Assembly: GCF_900113545.1 (NCBI RefSeq)
Contig: NZ_FOPS01000006.1
Location: 1-64,000, forward strand
Direction: 5' to 3'
Length of the DNA: 64,000 nucleotides
DNA from: Neisseria elongata subsp. elongata
GTDB taxonomy: Bacteria; Pseudomonadota; Gammaproteobacteria; Burkholderiales; Neisseriaceae
The position numbers and the translations under genes are program-made. Position 1 is the first letter of the stretch. The number at the start of each line of letters is the position of its first letter. Of this stretch, positions 46,682 through 55,400 are shown piece after piece. Below the pieces are notes generated by a model. It had not been told where the DNA came from. It ran no database searches and saw only the letters and a program-made list of their open reading frames with translations.

Positions 46682-47413
46682 ATGAAAATTTACGCCAATC
46701 TCGACGAACTGGTGCCGCATCTGGGCGAAATCGACGGCTGGCTTTATGTGGATGAAGACCGATGGGCGCAAAATCCCGCCGCCGCCGAAATCTATCTGTT
46801 TGCGGAAGAAGAGGCCGAATATTGGGACACGCACGCCGATGGCGAAGATTTTGACGATGCCCGTCCGCCCTACATCCCCGCGCAACTGGCCGACCGCCCC
46901 ATCGGCATCCTGCTGGAAAGCGGCACGCTTTACGATGTGCTGTGGAACCTGGCCAAATACGTTCCCGACTACACGCCCGAACAGCTCGCACATGCAGTGT
47001 CGTTCTATCAAGAGAACGACACATTCTACGAAGCGTGCGGTTTAACCCTCGCCTTCCATGTGTGGGCCACATGGGCGGAACGTAAAGACGCATGGCGGCT
47101 GAAAGAGCGCAAAGCCGAACTCGACAAAGCCCTGAAACAGCCGCTCGGCGAAATCTGGGTAGCGTCCAACCGCCCCGTGCCCGCCGCTGAACTCGCCACC
47201 CAATACGGCGAAACGCAGTTTGCCACGCCTGAAGAAGCCGCACGATTCGCACAGGCCTGCGCCGAAAAACTGCAAGGGCGGGACATCAACGCCGTCTACC
47301 TGCTTGCCGAAACCGCCGCACCGAATGCCGCCCGAACCAATGTAAAAGATATGGTGTATCTGGGTGCTTTCGCCGTCCGCACCGGCAACGGCGGAACCAC
47401 GTTTGACGCGTAA
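46682..47413 (+). CDS. hypothetical cytoplasmic protein
   Basis: 243 residues that I do not assign with confidence. It is acidic and soluble. The N-terminal 130 residues (LDELVPHLGEIDGWLYVDED; ILLESGTLYDVLWNLAKYVPDY) look like one compact domain, possibly DUF7716-like. The C-terminal part is alanine/glutamate-rich. AAGGAAA precedes ATG 46682. It lies between the EIIC-like gene and a decayed copy of that gene's 3' end, suggesting a local duplication or insertion event. Confidence 0.7.
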   Translation: MKIYANLDELVPHLGEIDGWLYVDEDRWAQNPAAAEIYLFAEEEAEYWDTHADGEDFDDARPPYIPAQLADRPIGILLESGTLYDVLWNLAKYVPDYTPEQLAHAVSFYQENDTFYEACGLTLAFHVWATWAERKDAWRLKERKAELDKALKQPLGEIWVASNRPVPAAELATQYGETQFATPEEAARFAQACAEKLQGRDINAVYLLAETAAPNAARTNVKDMVYLGAFAVRTGNGGTTFDA

Positions 47414-47438
47414 CCACAAAATAAAAACCGCCCGCCAT

Positions 47439-47523
47439 GGCGGCTTTCCTTCCGCATGGTTGGCAACCGCCCCACTTCACTTTATACTGCCCGCGCTTTT
47501 GACTCGGCCAACCGCCGCACCGG
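47439..47523 (+). pseudogene. decayed copy of the EIIC-like gene's 3' end
   Basis: Translated, this reads GGFPSAWLATAPLHFILPALLT, which lines up without gaps against GGAPSVWLAIGLLHFVLPALLT near the end of the upstream EIIC-like protein (DNA 46523-46605). About 28 codons are alignable. There is no start, no stop in the right place, and the rest of the gene is missing. Confidence 0.75.
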
Positions 47524-47562
47524 CCGGACAAACAGCGGAAATCTGCAACCGGAAAACCGAAT

Positions 47563-48141
47563 ATGCCCCTGCTGCCCGCCCTCGCCTTTGCCCGTCAACT
47601 CATCGAAGGCCGTCTGAAAAACGGCGGCCGCACCTTGGACGGCACAGCCGGAAACGGCCGCGACACCCTGTTTTTAGCGCAACTTGTGGGAGGAAACGGA
47701 AAAGTTTGGGCGTTCGACATCCAGGCGCAAGCCCTGTCCAACACCGCCGGACTATTGCGCGAAAACGGCGTTGAAGAACGAGTGGAACTGATTGCCGCCA
47801 GCCATGCCGATTTGGCCGATTACGTCCGCGAACCGCTGGATGCCGCCATGTTCAACTTCGGCTACCTGCCCGGCGGCGACAAAACCGTTACCACAACAGC
47901 CGACAGCAGCGTGCGCGCCATGCAGGCCGCCGCCGCACTGCTGGCCGAAGGCGGACTGCTGACCGCCGTCGTTTACAGCGGCCACCCGGCCGGACGCGCC
48001 GAAGCCGCCGCCATCGAACAATGGGCGGCCGCCCTGCCGCAGGAACAATATCAAGTCCTGCACTACCGCTTTACCAACCAGCGCAACCATCCGCCGCAAC
48101 TGCTGGCCATAGAAAAACGTATCCGAAAACCGAACCGATAG
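47563..48141 (+). CDS. class I SAM methyltransferase, YtqB/MnmM-like
   Basis: 192 residues of Rossmann methyltransferase. Motif I is TLDGTAGNGRDTLFLA (about 28-43), followed by the acidic AFDIQ and the motif IV-like region MFNFGYLPGGDKTVTT (about 105-120). The NFGYLPGGDK segment is the signature of the YtqB family, shown in Gram-positives to methylate nm5U34 of tRNA (MnmM). The same role here is inference. A DUS in frame encodes GRLKNG near the N-terminus. Confidence 0.83.
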   Translation: MPLLPALAFARQLIEGRLKNGGRTLDGTAGNGRDTLFLAQLVGGNGKVWAFDIQAQALSNTAGLLRENGVEERVELIAASHADLADYVREPLDAAMFNFGYLPGGDKTVTTTADSSVRAMQAAAALLAEGGLLTAVVYSGHPAGRAEAAAIEQWAAALPQEQYQVLHYRFTNQRNHPPQLLAIEKRIRKPNR

Positions 48142-48157
48142 ATAAGGAAAACCGACC

Positions 48158-48529
48158 ATGATTTACATCTGGGCAAAAAAAGGCCACTTGTTTTTTGTCG
48201 CCATGACCGTTTTATTATTCAACCTGCGCTACTGGATGCTGTTTGCCAAACCCGAAAAACCGCTGCCGGGCGTATTGAAAGTGTTGCCGCACCTCAACGA
48301 CACCACACTGCTGTTCACCGGCCTGTGGATTATGACCATCGCCCACTGGACACCCTTCGGCAACGCCAACTGGCTGGGCGTGAAACTGCTCTTAGTGGTT
48401 GCCTACGTCCTCGTCGGCATGAAGGCACTGAAATCCAAGCCCCGCAGCACGCAAGCCTGGCTGTTTTACCTGCTGTCGATGGGCATCGTCGGTATCATTT
48501 ACTGGCTGGCGACATACAAACCGTTCTAA
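48158..48529 (+). CDS. SirB2-family membrane protein
   Basis: 123 residues with four hydrophobic segments and conserved RYWMLF and LPHLNDTTLLFTGLWIM stretches, as in SirB2-like proteins. Function unknown; the Salmonella name refers to invasion-gene expression and probably does not transfer. It starts 17 bp after the methyltransferase, likely co-transcribed, and ends at a DUS terminator. Confidence 0.82.
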   Translation: MIYIWAKKGHLFFVAMTVLLFNLRYWMLFAKPEKPLPGVLKVLPHLNDTTLLFTGLWIMTIAHWTPFGNANWLGVKLLLVVAYVLVGMKALKSKPRSTQAWLFYLLSMGIVGIIYWLATYKPF

Positions 48530-48551
48530 GAAACAGTAAGAGTAATAACAA

Positions 48552-48594
48552 AAGGCCGTCTGAAAACCAAGCAAACAGGTTTTCAGACGGCCTT
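48552..48594. terminator. DUS-palindrome after the SirB2-like gene
   Basis: 17-bp arms AAGGCCGTCTGAAAACC (48552-48568) and complement (48578-48594) lie between convergent genes. Confidence 0.83.
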
Positions 48595-48641
48595 CTTTCA
48601 TTTTCAAGCCAAGCACAAACGGCAGACAAACCCAATCCCAA

Positions 48642-49022
48642 CTACCGATTAGCCGCACCGCCGTCGAAACGGACGGAACTACCGCTAAAGCGTCCCGGAT
48701 TACCGCCGCCTCGGCCTTCTTCGCGATAATAACCGCGCGGCGGCGGATAATTCCGATAAACGCGCGGCGGCGGTGCATACCCCCGGTCGTCCGCATCCCC
48801 AATCCGCACCGACACACCGTTCCTGCCGCCTTCATAATAAAAATACGAACGCGGCGGAGGCGGAGGCGGCGGATAAAGGTCGTCATACGTGTAAATATAA
48901 ATATCCCGCTGCTGCGGACGCTCCGTCGTTACCACCCCGTGTTCAAAAGCACGCGAAATGTCCTGTTGCGCCCACCCGCTTGCCGACACCAGCAACAGGG
49001 CGGATAAAATCAACCTTTTCAT
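48642..49022 (-). CDS. exported proline/tyrosine-rich protein, unknown function
   Basis: 126 residues. The signal peptide MKRLILSALLLVSASGWAQ is followed by a low-complexity mature region with a run of seven prolines (YPPPPPPPRSY), many Arg/Tyr/Gly, and a glycine-rich end. No family recognised; it is perhaps cell-envelope associated. The very strong AGGAGG Shine-Dalgarno sits 5 nt before ATG 49022. Confidence 0.7.
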   Translation of the reverse strand: MKRLILSALLLVSASGWAQQDISRAFEHGVVTTERPQQRDIYIYTYDDLYPPPPPPPRSYFYYEGGRNGVSVRIGDADDRGYAPPPRVYRNYPPPRGYYREEGRGGGNPGRFSGSSVRFDGGAANR

Positions 49023-49185
49023 CTCAACCTCCTGCAAAACGGCGGATTACCGTATAGCAAATTATGCCGCAGAACAAAGTTAAACGGCACTATCAAACGT
49101 AAAACCACCGTATATTCCAAAAGTACCGCAAGCCTGCTATGCTTCCGCCCCGAACAAACCCTTACCCGATCAAAGAGGACAAACC

Positions 49186-49569
49186 ATGAGCAATATCCCC
49201 GCCGAACTCAAATATGCCGACAGCCACGAATGGCTGCGCAAAGAAGAAGACGGCACAATGACCGTAGGCATCACCTTCCACGCCCAAGAACTACTGGGCG
49301 ACATCGTCTTTGTCGAACTGCCCGAAATCGGCACCAAACTGGCGGCAAAAGACCAAGTCGGCGTAGTCGAATCGGTCAAAGCCGCCTCCGATATTTACGC
49401 CCCGCTCGCCGGAGAAATCACCGCCGTCAACGAAAACCTCGCCTCGGCACCCGAAACGGCCAACAGCGACCCGTACGGCCAAGGCTGGTTCTTCAAAATC
49501 AAACCCGACAACCCCGCCGACTACGACTCCCTGCTCGGCGCAGAACAATACGCAGCGATTGCCGGATAA
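49186..49569 (+). CDS. gcvH: glycine cleavage system H protein
   Basis: Lipoyl carrier protein of the glycine cleavage complex, 127 residues. The lipoylated lysine is in [19 protein letters not shown] (about 57-75). The N-terminus ([14 protein letters not shown]) is typical. gcvT and gcvP are not adjacent. GAGGA precedes ATG 49186. I see no glycine riboswitch in the short (about 160 bp) upstream gap. Confidence 0.97.
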   Translation: MSNIPAELKYADSHEWLRKEEDGTMTVGITFHAQELLGDIVFVELPEIGTKLAAKDQVGVVESVKAASDIYAPLAGEITAVNENLASAPETANSDPYGQGWFFKIKPDNPADYDSLLGAEQYAAIAG

Positions 49570-49590
49570 ACCCCATACCCCGTCTTCATG

Positions 49591-49621
49591 AGGCCGTCTG
49601 AAAACATCTTTCAGACGGCCT
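49591..49621 (+). terminator. gcvH terminator (DUS-palindrome)
   Basis: 13-bp arms AGGCCGTCTGAAA (49591-49603) and complement (49609-49621), followed by TTT. From here to 49894 is the accB leader. Its best promoter-like pair (TTGCTG at 49735, TAGTAA at 49758) is weak. Confidence 0.82.
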
Positions 49622-49894
49622 TTCCGTAGCCGCCGTTTATCCGCCCGCATAACCGCTTAAAAACATTTCAGAATCCGCCCCGCCTTCCGGCCAAACGGCC
49701 TGTTTAACCGCAAAAAGCGTATTTTTCTCACATTTTGCTGGACTTTTAACACCATCTTAGTAAAAATACGCGTTTGTTTCCGGCCTGCGGAACCATTCCG
49801 TTCCGCCATCGGGCAAACCGCCCGGACCGCGCCACCCCATACCTTACGCAGCCGCCGTCAAACGCGGATGTACAACCTTTGCAAGGAAACCGAA

Positions 49895-50344
49895 ATGGAC
49901 TTACGCAAACTGAAAAAGCTGATTGATTTGGTTGAAGAATCCGGCATTGCCGAAATCGAAGTAACCGAAGGCGAGGAAAAAGTTCGCATCACCCGCTCCA
50001 CCGTGGCGCAAACCGTCTACGCGCCCGCACCCGTAGCGGCCGCACCCGCCGCACCGGCCCCGGCCGCCGCGCCCGCTCCTGCGGCAGCCGCTCCTGCCGC
50101 ACGGAACCTCTCCGCCGCACAAAAATCGCCCATGGTCGGCACCTTCTACCGTGCCGCCAGCCCGAGCAGCCCCGCGTTTGTCGAAGTCGGACAAACCGTC
50201 AAAGCCGGCGACACCCTGTGCATCATCGAAGCCATGAAACTGATGAACGAAATCGAAGCCGAGAAATCCGGCGTCATCAAAGAAATCCTGGTAGAAAACG
50301 GAACACCGGTCGAATACGGCGAACCCCTGTTCATCATCGAATAA
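49895..50344 (+). CDS. accB: biotin carboxyl carrier protein of acetyl-CoA carboxylase
   Basis: 149 residues: an N-terminal dimerisation helix ([21 protein letters not shown]), an Ala/Pro-rich flexible linker (about 50-80) and the biotinyl domain with the biotin lysine in EAMKLMNE (about 113-120). It carries CO2 between AccC and the carboxyltransferase in fatty-acid synthesis. AAGGA precedes ATG 49895. accC follows after a small membrane-protein gene. Confidence 0.97.
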   Translation: MDLRKLKKLIDLVEESGIAEIEVTEGEEKVRITRSTVAQTVYAPAPVAAAPAAPAPAAAPAPAAAAPAARNLSAAQKSPMVGTFYRAASPSSPAFVEVGQTVKAGDTLCIIEAMKLMNEIEAEKSGVIKEILVENGTPVEYGEPLFIIE

Positions 50345-50345
50345 C

Positions 50346-50388
50346 CCTTTCAGACGGCCTTCCGCACCTCGGAAAGGCCGTCTGAAAG
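50346..50388. terminator. inverted DUS pair after accB
   Basis: CTTTCAGACGGCCTT-CCG and CGG-AAAGGCCGTCTGAAAG pair with one bulged base, with the DUS arms in the opposite order to most palindromes in this window. It could attenuate between accB and accC. Confidence 0.65.
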
Positions 50389-50421
50389 CTTGACCGTCCT
50401 TCATTGGACAAAGGATGCCTT

Positions 50422-50619
50422 ATGCGCCTGCTCATCGCCCTACTGCTGCCCTGGCTGCAATTCTTCACCATCGGCCGCCCCATCGCCGGCATCATCTGCC
50501 TGATACTGCAACTCACACTTATCGGCTGGCTGCCTGCCGCCATCTGGTCGGTATACGCCCTGAGCCAATACAAAACCGACCAAAAAATACGCAACGCGCT
50601 GAACAACCGACAAGTCTGA
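50422..50619 (+). CDS. small YqaE/Pmp3-like membrane protein
   Basis: 65 residues, with two membrane helices ([39 protein letters not shown]), then [16 protein letters not shown]. The layout and the [12 protein letters not shown] turn are those of the Pmp3/YqaE family of stress-related small membrane proteins. AAGGATG lies just upstream of ATG 50422. It sits between accB and accC. Confidence 0.75.
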   Translation: MRLLIALLLPWLQFFTIGRPIAGIICLILQLTLIGWLPAAIWSVYALSQYKTDQKIRNALNNRQV

Positions 50620-50656
50620 CCGAAGGCCGTCTGAAAACCAAACCGAGAGGTTAATC

Positions 50657-52021
50657 ATGTTGAAAAAAGTATTAATCGCCAACCGTGGGGAAATCGCACT
50701 CCGCGTCCTGCGCGCCTGCCGCGAAATGGGCATTGCCACCGTTGCCGTCCATTCCGAAGCCGACAAAGACAGCCTGCACGTCAAATTGGCCGACGAATCC
50801 GTCTGCATCGGCCCCGCGCCCTCGCCCCAAAGTTACCTGAACATCCCGGCCATCATCGCCGCCGCAGAAGTAACCGGTGCGGACGCCGTCCACCCCGGCT
50901 ACGGCTTTTTGGCCGAAAACGCCAATTTTGCCGAACAAGTCGAACAATCCGGCTTCATCTTCATCGGCCCGCGCGCCGACACCATCCGCCTGATGGGCGA
51001 CAAAGTGTCTGCCAAACAAGCCATGCAGGAAGCGGGCGTGCCATGCGTGCCCGGTTCGGACGGCGCACTGCCGGACGACCCCGAAACCATCATCAAAACC
51101 GCCGCCGAAGTCGGCTACCCCGTCATCATCAAAGCATCGGGCGGCGGCGGCGGACGCGGCATGCGCGTGGTGGAAAGAGAAGAAGACCTGATCAAATCGG
51201 TGGAAATGACCAAAGCCGAAGCCGGCGCCGCATTCGGCAACCCCATGGTTTACATGGAACGCTACCTGCAACGCCCGCGCCACGTCGAAATCCAAGTGCT
51301 GGCCGACGAACACGGCAACGCCATCTACTTGGGCGAGCGCGACTGCTCCATGCAGCGCCGCCACCAAAAAGTCATCGAAGAAGCCCCCGCGCCCGGCATT
51401 ACCGCCAGAGAGCGCGAGAAAATCGGCAAAGCCTGCGTCGAAGCCTGCAAACGCATCGGCTACCGTGGTGCGGGAACATTTGAATTCCTGTATGAAGGCG
51501 GCGAATTTTTCTTTATCGAAATGAACACCCGCGTACAGGTCGAACACCCCGTTACCGAACTGATTTCCGGCGTGGACATCGTTCAGGAACAACTGCGCGT
51601 GGCTGCAGGCGAGAAATTGCAATACAAACAGAAAGACATTGTTTTGGAAGGCCATGCCTTCGAATGCCGCATCAACGCCGAAGACCCGTACAACTTCATC
51701 CCCAGCCCCGGCCTGATTGAAAGCTGCCACCTGCCCGGCGGCTTCGGCATCCGCGTGGACAGCCACATTTATCAGGGTTACCGCATCCCGCCGAACTACG
51801 ACAGCCTGATCGGCAAAATCTGCGTACACGGCAAAACCCGCGAACAGGCAATGGCAAAAATGCGTGTGGCGTTAGCCGAGCTGGCCATTACCGGCATCAA
51901 AACCAATACCGACCTGCACCGCGACCTGTTCCGTGATCCGGGCTTCTCCGACGGCGGTGTCAGCATCCATTATCTGGAACAATGGCTGGAAGCGCGCAAA
52001 GCACGCGAGGAAGGCAAATAA
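50657..52021 (+). CDS. accC: biotin carboxylase subunit of acetyl-CoA carboxylase
   Basis: ATP-grasp enzyme, 454 residues, that carboxylates biotin on AccB. Visible: [20 protein letters not shown] start, [15 protein letters not shown], the glycine-rich ATP loop [14 protein letters not shown] (about 159-172), [19 protein letters not shown] and [14 protein letters not shown] catalytic regions. A DUS precedes the gene at about 50623. It ends in a DUS terminator. Confidence 0.98.
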   Translation: MLKKVLIANRGEIALRVLRACREMGIATVAVHSEADKDSLHVKLADESVCIGPAPSPQSYLNIPAIIAAAEVTGADAVHPGYGFLAENANFAEQVEQSGFIFIGPRADTIRLMGDKVSAKQAMQEAGVPCVPGSDGALPDDPETIIKTAAEVGYPVIIKASGGGGGRGMRVVEREEDLIKSVEMTKAEAGAAFGNPMVYMERYLQRPRHVEIQVLADEHGNAIYLGERDCSMQRRHQKVIEEAPAPGITAREREKIGKACVEACKRIGYRGAGTFEFLYEGGEFFFIEMNTRVQVEHPVTELISGVDIVQEQLRVAAGEKLQYKQKDIVLEGHAFECRINAEDPYNFIPSPGLIESCHLPGGFGIRVDSHIYQGYRIPPNYDSLIGKICVHGKTREQAMAKMRVALAELAITGIKTNTDLHRDLFRDPGFSDGGVSIHYLEQWLEARKAREEGK

Positions 52022-52046
52022 CCCGCCTGCCTGAGGTTCAACCCTG

Positions 52047-52080
52047 AAAAGGCCGTCTGAAAACTTTCAGACGGCCTTTT
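52047..52080 (+). terminator. accC terminator (DUS-palindrome)
   Basis: 16-bp arms AAAAGGCCGTCTGAAA (52047-52062) and complement (52065-52080) with a 2-nt loop, 26 bp after accC. Confidence 0.87.
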
Positions 52081-52222
52081 ATCACAAGCACTTTTCTTGT
52101 CTTAATATTCCACAACGGCTTTTTCAATAAATGAAACCGGAAAACAGCCAAACCGCCCGCAGCGGCAGCTTATAAAATCAATCAACCCGCACAAACCCAA
52201 ACATAAAGCCCAAGCATCATGA

Positions 52223-52274
52223 AGGCCGTCTGAAAACATCATTTTAACGGCGCGCAAACCGTTTCAGACGGCCT
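52223..52274 (-). terminator. terminator of the methyltransferase gene
   Basis: AGGCCGTCTGAAAC-type left arm (from 52223) and complement (52261-52274), just after the stop of the gene ending at 52283. The 25-nt loop contains no further structure. The gap 52081-52222 is otherwise empty. Confidence 0.6.
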
Positions 52275-52282
52275 CTTCCGCC

Positions 52283-53395
52283 CTACCCTGCCTTCAAACG
52301 GTATAAAGACGTTGTTTCCCAATTTCGGGCAAATGCCAGCGGGTCGTCGGTAGAAACAGCTTTACCGTGCTGCGGGCGGATGTGCAGCGTTTCAATCAGG
52401 CTCAGTCCGGCCGTCTGAAAACAGCGCGGCAGGAAATCGGCGGCGCGCAATCCCAAATGTTCGGCCAAATCCGACATAATCAGCCAAACTTCACCGCCAT
52501 CGTTCAAATGACTGCGCGCGCCGTTCAGGAAACCGCGCAGCATGGCATGGTCGGGATCATACAGCGCGGTTTCTACGGCCGACGTGGGTTTCGCAGGCAG
52601 CCAGGGCGGATTGCAGACAATCAGGTCGGCACATCCTTCCGGAAACAAGTCGGCGGCCTCGATGCCGATTTGCCGCTGCAAGCCGAGGCGGCGGATGTTG
52701 TCTCCGGCACAACTCAGGGCGCGCGGGTTGTTGTCGGTAGCGGTAATCTGCCGCAGGCCGCGTTTGGCCAGCAATGCGGCCAACACGCCCGAACCCGTTC
52801 CTATATCGAAGGCCGTCTGAAAAGACGGCGGCAGTTCCGCCCGCATCAGCAGGTCGAGATACTCGCCGCGCAAAGGGGAAAAGACACCGAAAGGCACATG
52901 TATCCGCCCGCCCAGTGCGGGAATGTCCACGCCTTTTTTATGCCACTCGTGCGCGCCGACGAATCCGAGCAATTGGTTGAGCGGCAACAGGAAAGGCGTG
53001 TCGTTTTCTTCCCCGTACACATCGGCCAGCGCGGCACGGACATCGGGCGCGCGCGGCAGTTCGAGCCGGAAACCGGCGCCGATTTCCACCGCCAGCATAT
53101 TGACTGTTCGACTCTGCTGCGCCTGCCGCATCCGGTGTCGGTGGAAGCGTTCCGCAGGAGTCAGGTCGTTTTTTTCAGACGGCCTTTTCGCCCGCAGGCG
53201 TTTTTTCAGTGCGGCCAGGACTTGCTTGGCATTGTGAAAATCGCCGCGCCAAATGACGGCCGTATCCTGCCGCGCTTGATCGAGGATGGCGGCGGCTCCG
53301 GCATCATGCAGGCTGACGGCTTGTTTCGGCGGCTTCTGCGTACTCTCGTTGCGCCATTCGGCCGGGCCGCAGTCGGTGGTTATTTGTGGATACAC
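52283..53395 (-). CDS. N6-type methyltransferase (MTS family), RNA or protein target
   Basis: 370 residues. The N-terminal accessory domain (about 1-195) is followed by a Rossmann methyltransferase with motif I FDIGTGSGVLAALLA (about 198-212) and motif IV IVCNPPWLP (about 262-270). NPPW is the signature of enzymes methylating an amide or exocyclic nitrogen (PrmB/PrmC/RlmG/RlmF-like); the target is not determinable. It starts with GTG at 53395 behind AGGA. Three DUS are read in frame (KRPSEKN, SFQTAFD, CFQTAGL). Confidence 0.85.
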   Translation of the reverse strand: MYPQITTDCGPAEWRNESTQKPPKQAVSLHDAGAAAILDQARQDTAVIWRGDFHNAKQVLAALKKRLRAKRPSEKNDLTPAERFHRHRMRQAQQSRTVNMLAVEIGAGFRLELPRAPDVRAALADVYGEENDTPFLLPLNQLLGFVGAHEWHKKGVDIPALGGRIHVPFGVFSPLRGEYLDLLMRAELPPSFQTAFDIGTGSGVLAALLAKRGLRQITATDNNPRALSCAGDNIRRLGLQRQIGIEAADLFPEGCADLIVCNPPWLPAKPTSAVETALYDPDHAMLRGFLNGARSHLNDGGEVWLIMSDLAEHLGLRAADFLPRCFQTAGLSLIETLHIRPQHGKAVSTDDPLAFARNWETTSLYRLKAG

Positions 53396-53420
53396 GTTCG
53401 GAATCCTGAGAGGTGTGGAA

Positions 53421-53460
53421 AGGCCGTCTGAAAGCGGCCAAACGGCTTTTCAGACGGCCT
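53421..53460 (-). terminator. dapB terminator (DUS-palindrome)
   Basis: AGGCCGTCTGAAA (53421-53433) and complement (53448-53460), extended by an internal AGC/GCT. It lies downstream of the dapB stop at 53492. Confidence 0.78.
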
Positions 53461-53491
53461 CGTTGTATGAAACGGCATTCGGCACGGGCAA

Positions 53492-54307
<816 letters not shown>

Positions 54308-54679
54308 TTATTCCGTAACCGCAGATTGCTGTTGGCGGGCATATTCGAGCGCGTTGCCCTCTGCCTTAACCAGGCGGTCGTTTTCAAACCAAACGGTCAG
54401 GTTGCGCGTTTCGGCTTGATTGACCACGCCGTTGCGGCTGATTTCGTAGGTGTAGTCCCAGCGGTCGCTGTGGAAAGGATCGCGCAGCAGCGGCGTACCC
54501 AGCAGCAGTTGGACCTGATCGCGGCTCATACCCTGCTGCAACGAAGAAACGGCGCGGGCATCGAGCTGGTTGCCCTGAATCACTTTCAGTTTGTAGGAAG
54601 GAAAATTAGAAATGCGCTCGGCCGAACAGGCGGAAAGCCCGATAACGGCGGCGGCAAGCAGAATGGGAAGTCTGTTCAC
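54308..54679 (-). CDS. bamE: outer-membrane assembly lipoprotein BamE (SmpA)
   Basis: 123 residues. The signal is (M)NRLPILLAAAVIGLSAC with lipobox LSAC. The SmpA/OmlA domain has IQGNQLDARAVSSLQQGMSR and LLLGTPLLRDPFHSDRWDYTYEI. The start is GTG 54679, with AAAAGG about 8 nt upstream; the frame is open further to 54742 but only GTG gives a proper lipoprotein signal. It is divergent from fur. Confidence 0.93.
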   Translation of the reverse strand: MNRLPILLAAAVIGLSACSAERISNFPSYKLKVIQGNQLDARAVSSLQQGMSRDQVQLLLGTPLLRDPFHSDRWDYTYEISRNGVVNQAETRNLTVWFENDRLVKAEGNALEYARQQQSAVTE

Positions 54680-54829
54680 GGACGATACCTTTTCCGAGTG
54701 TGGGGGATAATGTTGTACAGTATGCCACAGCAAAGACTCCATTTAGAAATCTTTATCATCTTTGTGTGTGCAAAACTACAAAATGTGCGTATTATAGCGG
54801 CAATTGGATAACTACGGTATGGAAAGACC

Positions 54830-55258
54830 ATGGATCATAATGTAGCTCAACTCAGGCACAACGGCCTGAAAGTAACCGGCCCGCGTTTGAAAATCCTCGA
54901 TTTGTTCGAGCGGTATCCCGATCAGCACATGAGCGCGGAAGACGTTTACCGCCTCCTGCTGGAGCACGAAATCGAAATCGGCGTTGCCACCATCTACCGC
55001 GTTTTAACCCAATTCGAACAGGCAGGCATCCTGCTGCGCCACCATTTCGAAACCGGCAAAGCCGTTTACGAACTGAATACCGGCGGCCACCACGACCACA
55101 TCGTCTGCGTCAAATGCGGCGACGTAACCGAATTCCACAGCGAAGAAATCGAAAAACTGCAGGATAAAATCGCCGAAGAAAACGGCTACCGCATCGTAGA
55201 TCACGCCCTGTATATGTACGGCGTTTGCGGCCCTTGCCAGAAAAAGGAAAAACGCTGA
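54830..55258 (+). CDS. fur: ferric uptake regulator Fur
   Basis: 142-residue iron-responsive repressor. The winged helix (LRHNGLKVTGPRLKILDLF; VGVATIYRVLTQFEQAGIL-like region) is followed by the metal sites (GGHHDHIVCVKCGDVTEFH with CxxC, about 86-104) and a second Cys pair (YGVCGPCQKK). The N-terminus reads MDHNVAQLRHNGL. GGAAAGACC precedes ATG 54830. The 150-bp divergent region with bamE has TATTAT at 54790 as the best -10; no clear Fur box. Confidence 0.97.
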   Translation: MDHNVAQLRHNGLKVTGPRLKILDLFERYPDQHMSAEDVYRLLLEHEIEIGVATIYRVLTQFEQAGILLRHHFETGKAVYELNTGGHHDHIVCVKCGDVTEFHSEEIEKLQDKIAEENGYRIVDHALYMYGVCGPCQKKEKR

Positions 55259-55297
55259 TTATTCCGAACGGCCAAACCGAAAACGGGATCAGCAGAC

Positions 55298-55324
55298 AAA
55301 AGCCGGAATCTTCCGGCTTTTTCT
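55298..55324 (+). terminator. fur terminator
   Basis: AAAGCCGGAA and TTCCGGCTTT (55299-55308, 55311-55320) followed by TTC-TTTT. Rho-independent, no DUS. Confidence 0.85.
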
Positions 55325-55358
55325 TTTACCCGTCACCCTTAAATATTTACCCGACACA

Positions 55359-55400
55359 GAGGCCGTCTGAAAACCCTGAAAGTGGTTTTCAGACGGCCTC
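55359..55400. terminator. DUS-palindrome overlapping the histidine kinase stop
   Basis: 17-bp arms GAGGCCGTCTGAAAACC (55359-55375) and complement (55384-55400). The right arm contains the last codons and the TGA of the kinase gene. Confidence 0.8.

Noticed and set aside
49069-49185. Glycine riboswitch ahead of gcvH
   Set aside because: The gap is too short and shows no paired aptamer-like structure.
50672-51829. Long open frame opposite accC (385 codons)
   Set aside because: Antisense shadow of accC with no start signal.
1541-53460. Many short near-identical inverted repeats, at first sight CRISPR-like or REP-like
   Set aside because: They are DUS palindromes: spacing is irregular, they sit at gene ends, and there are no spacers or cas genes.
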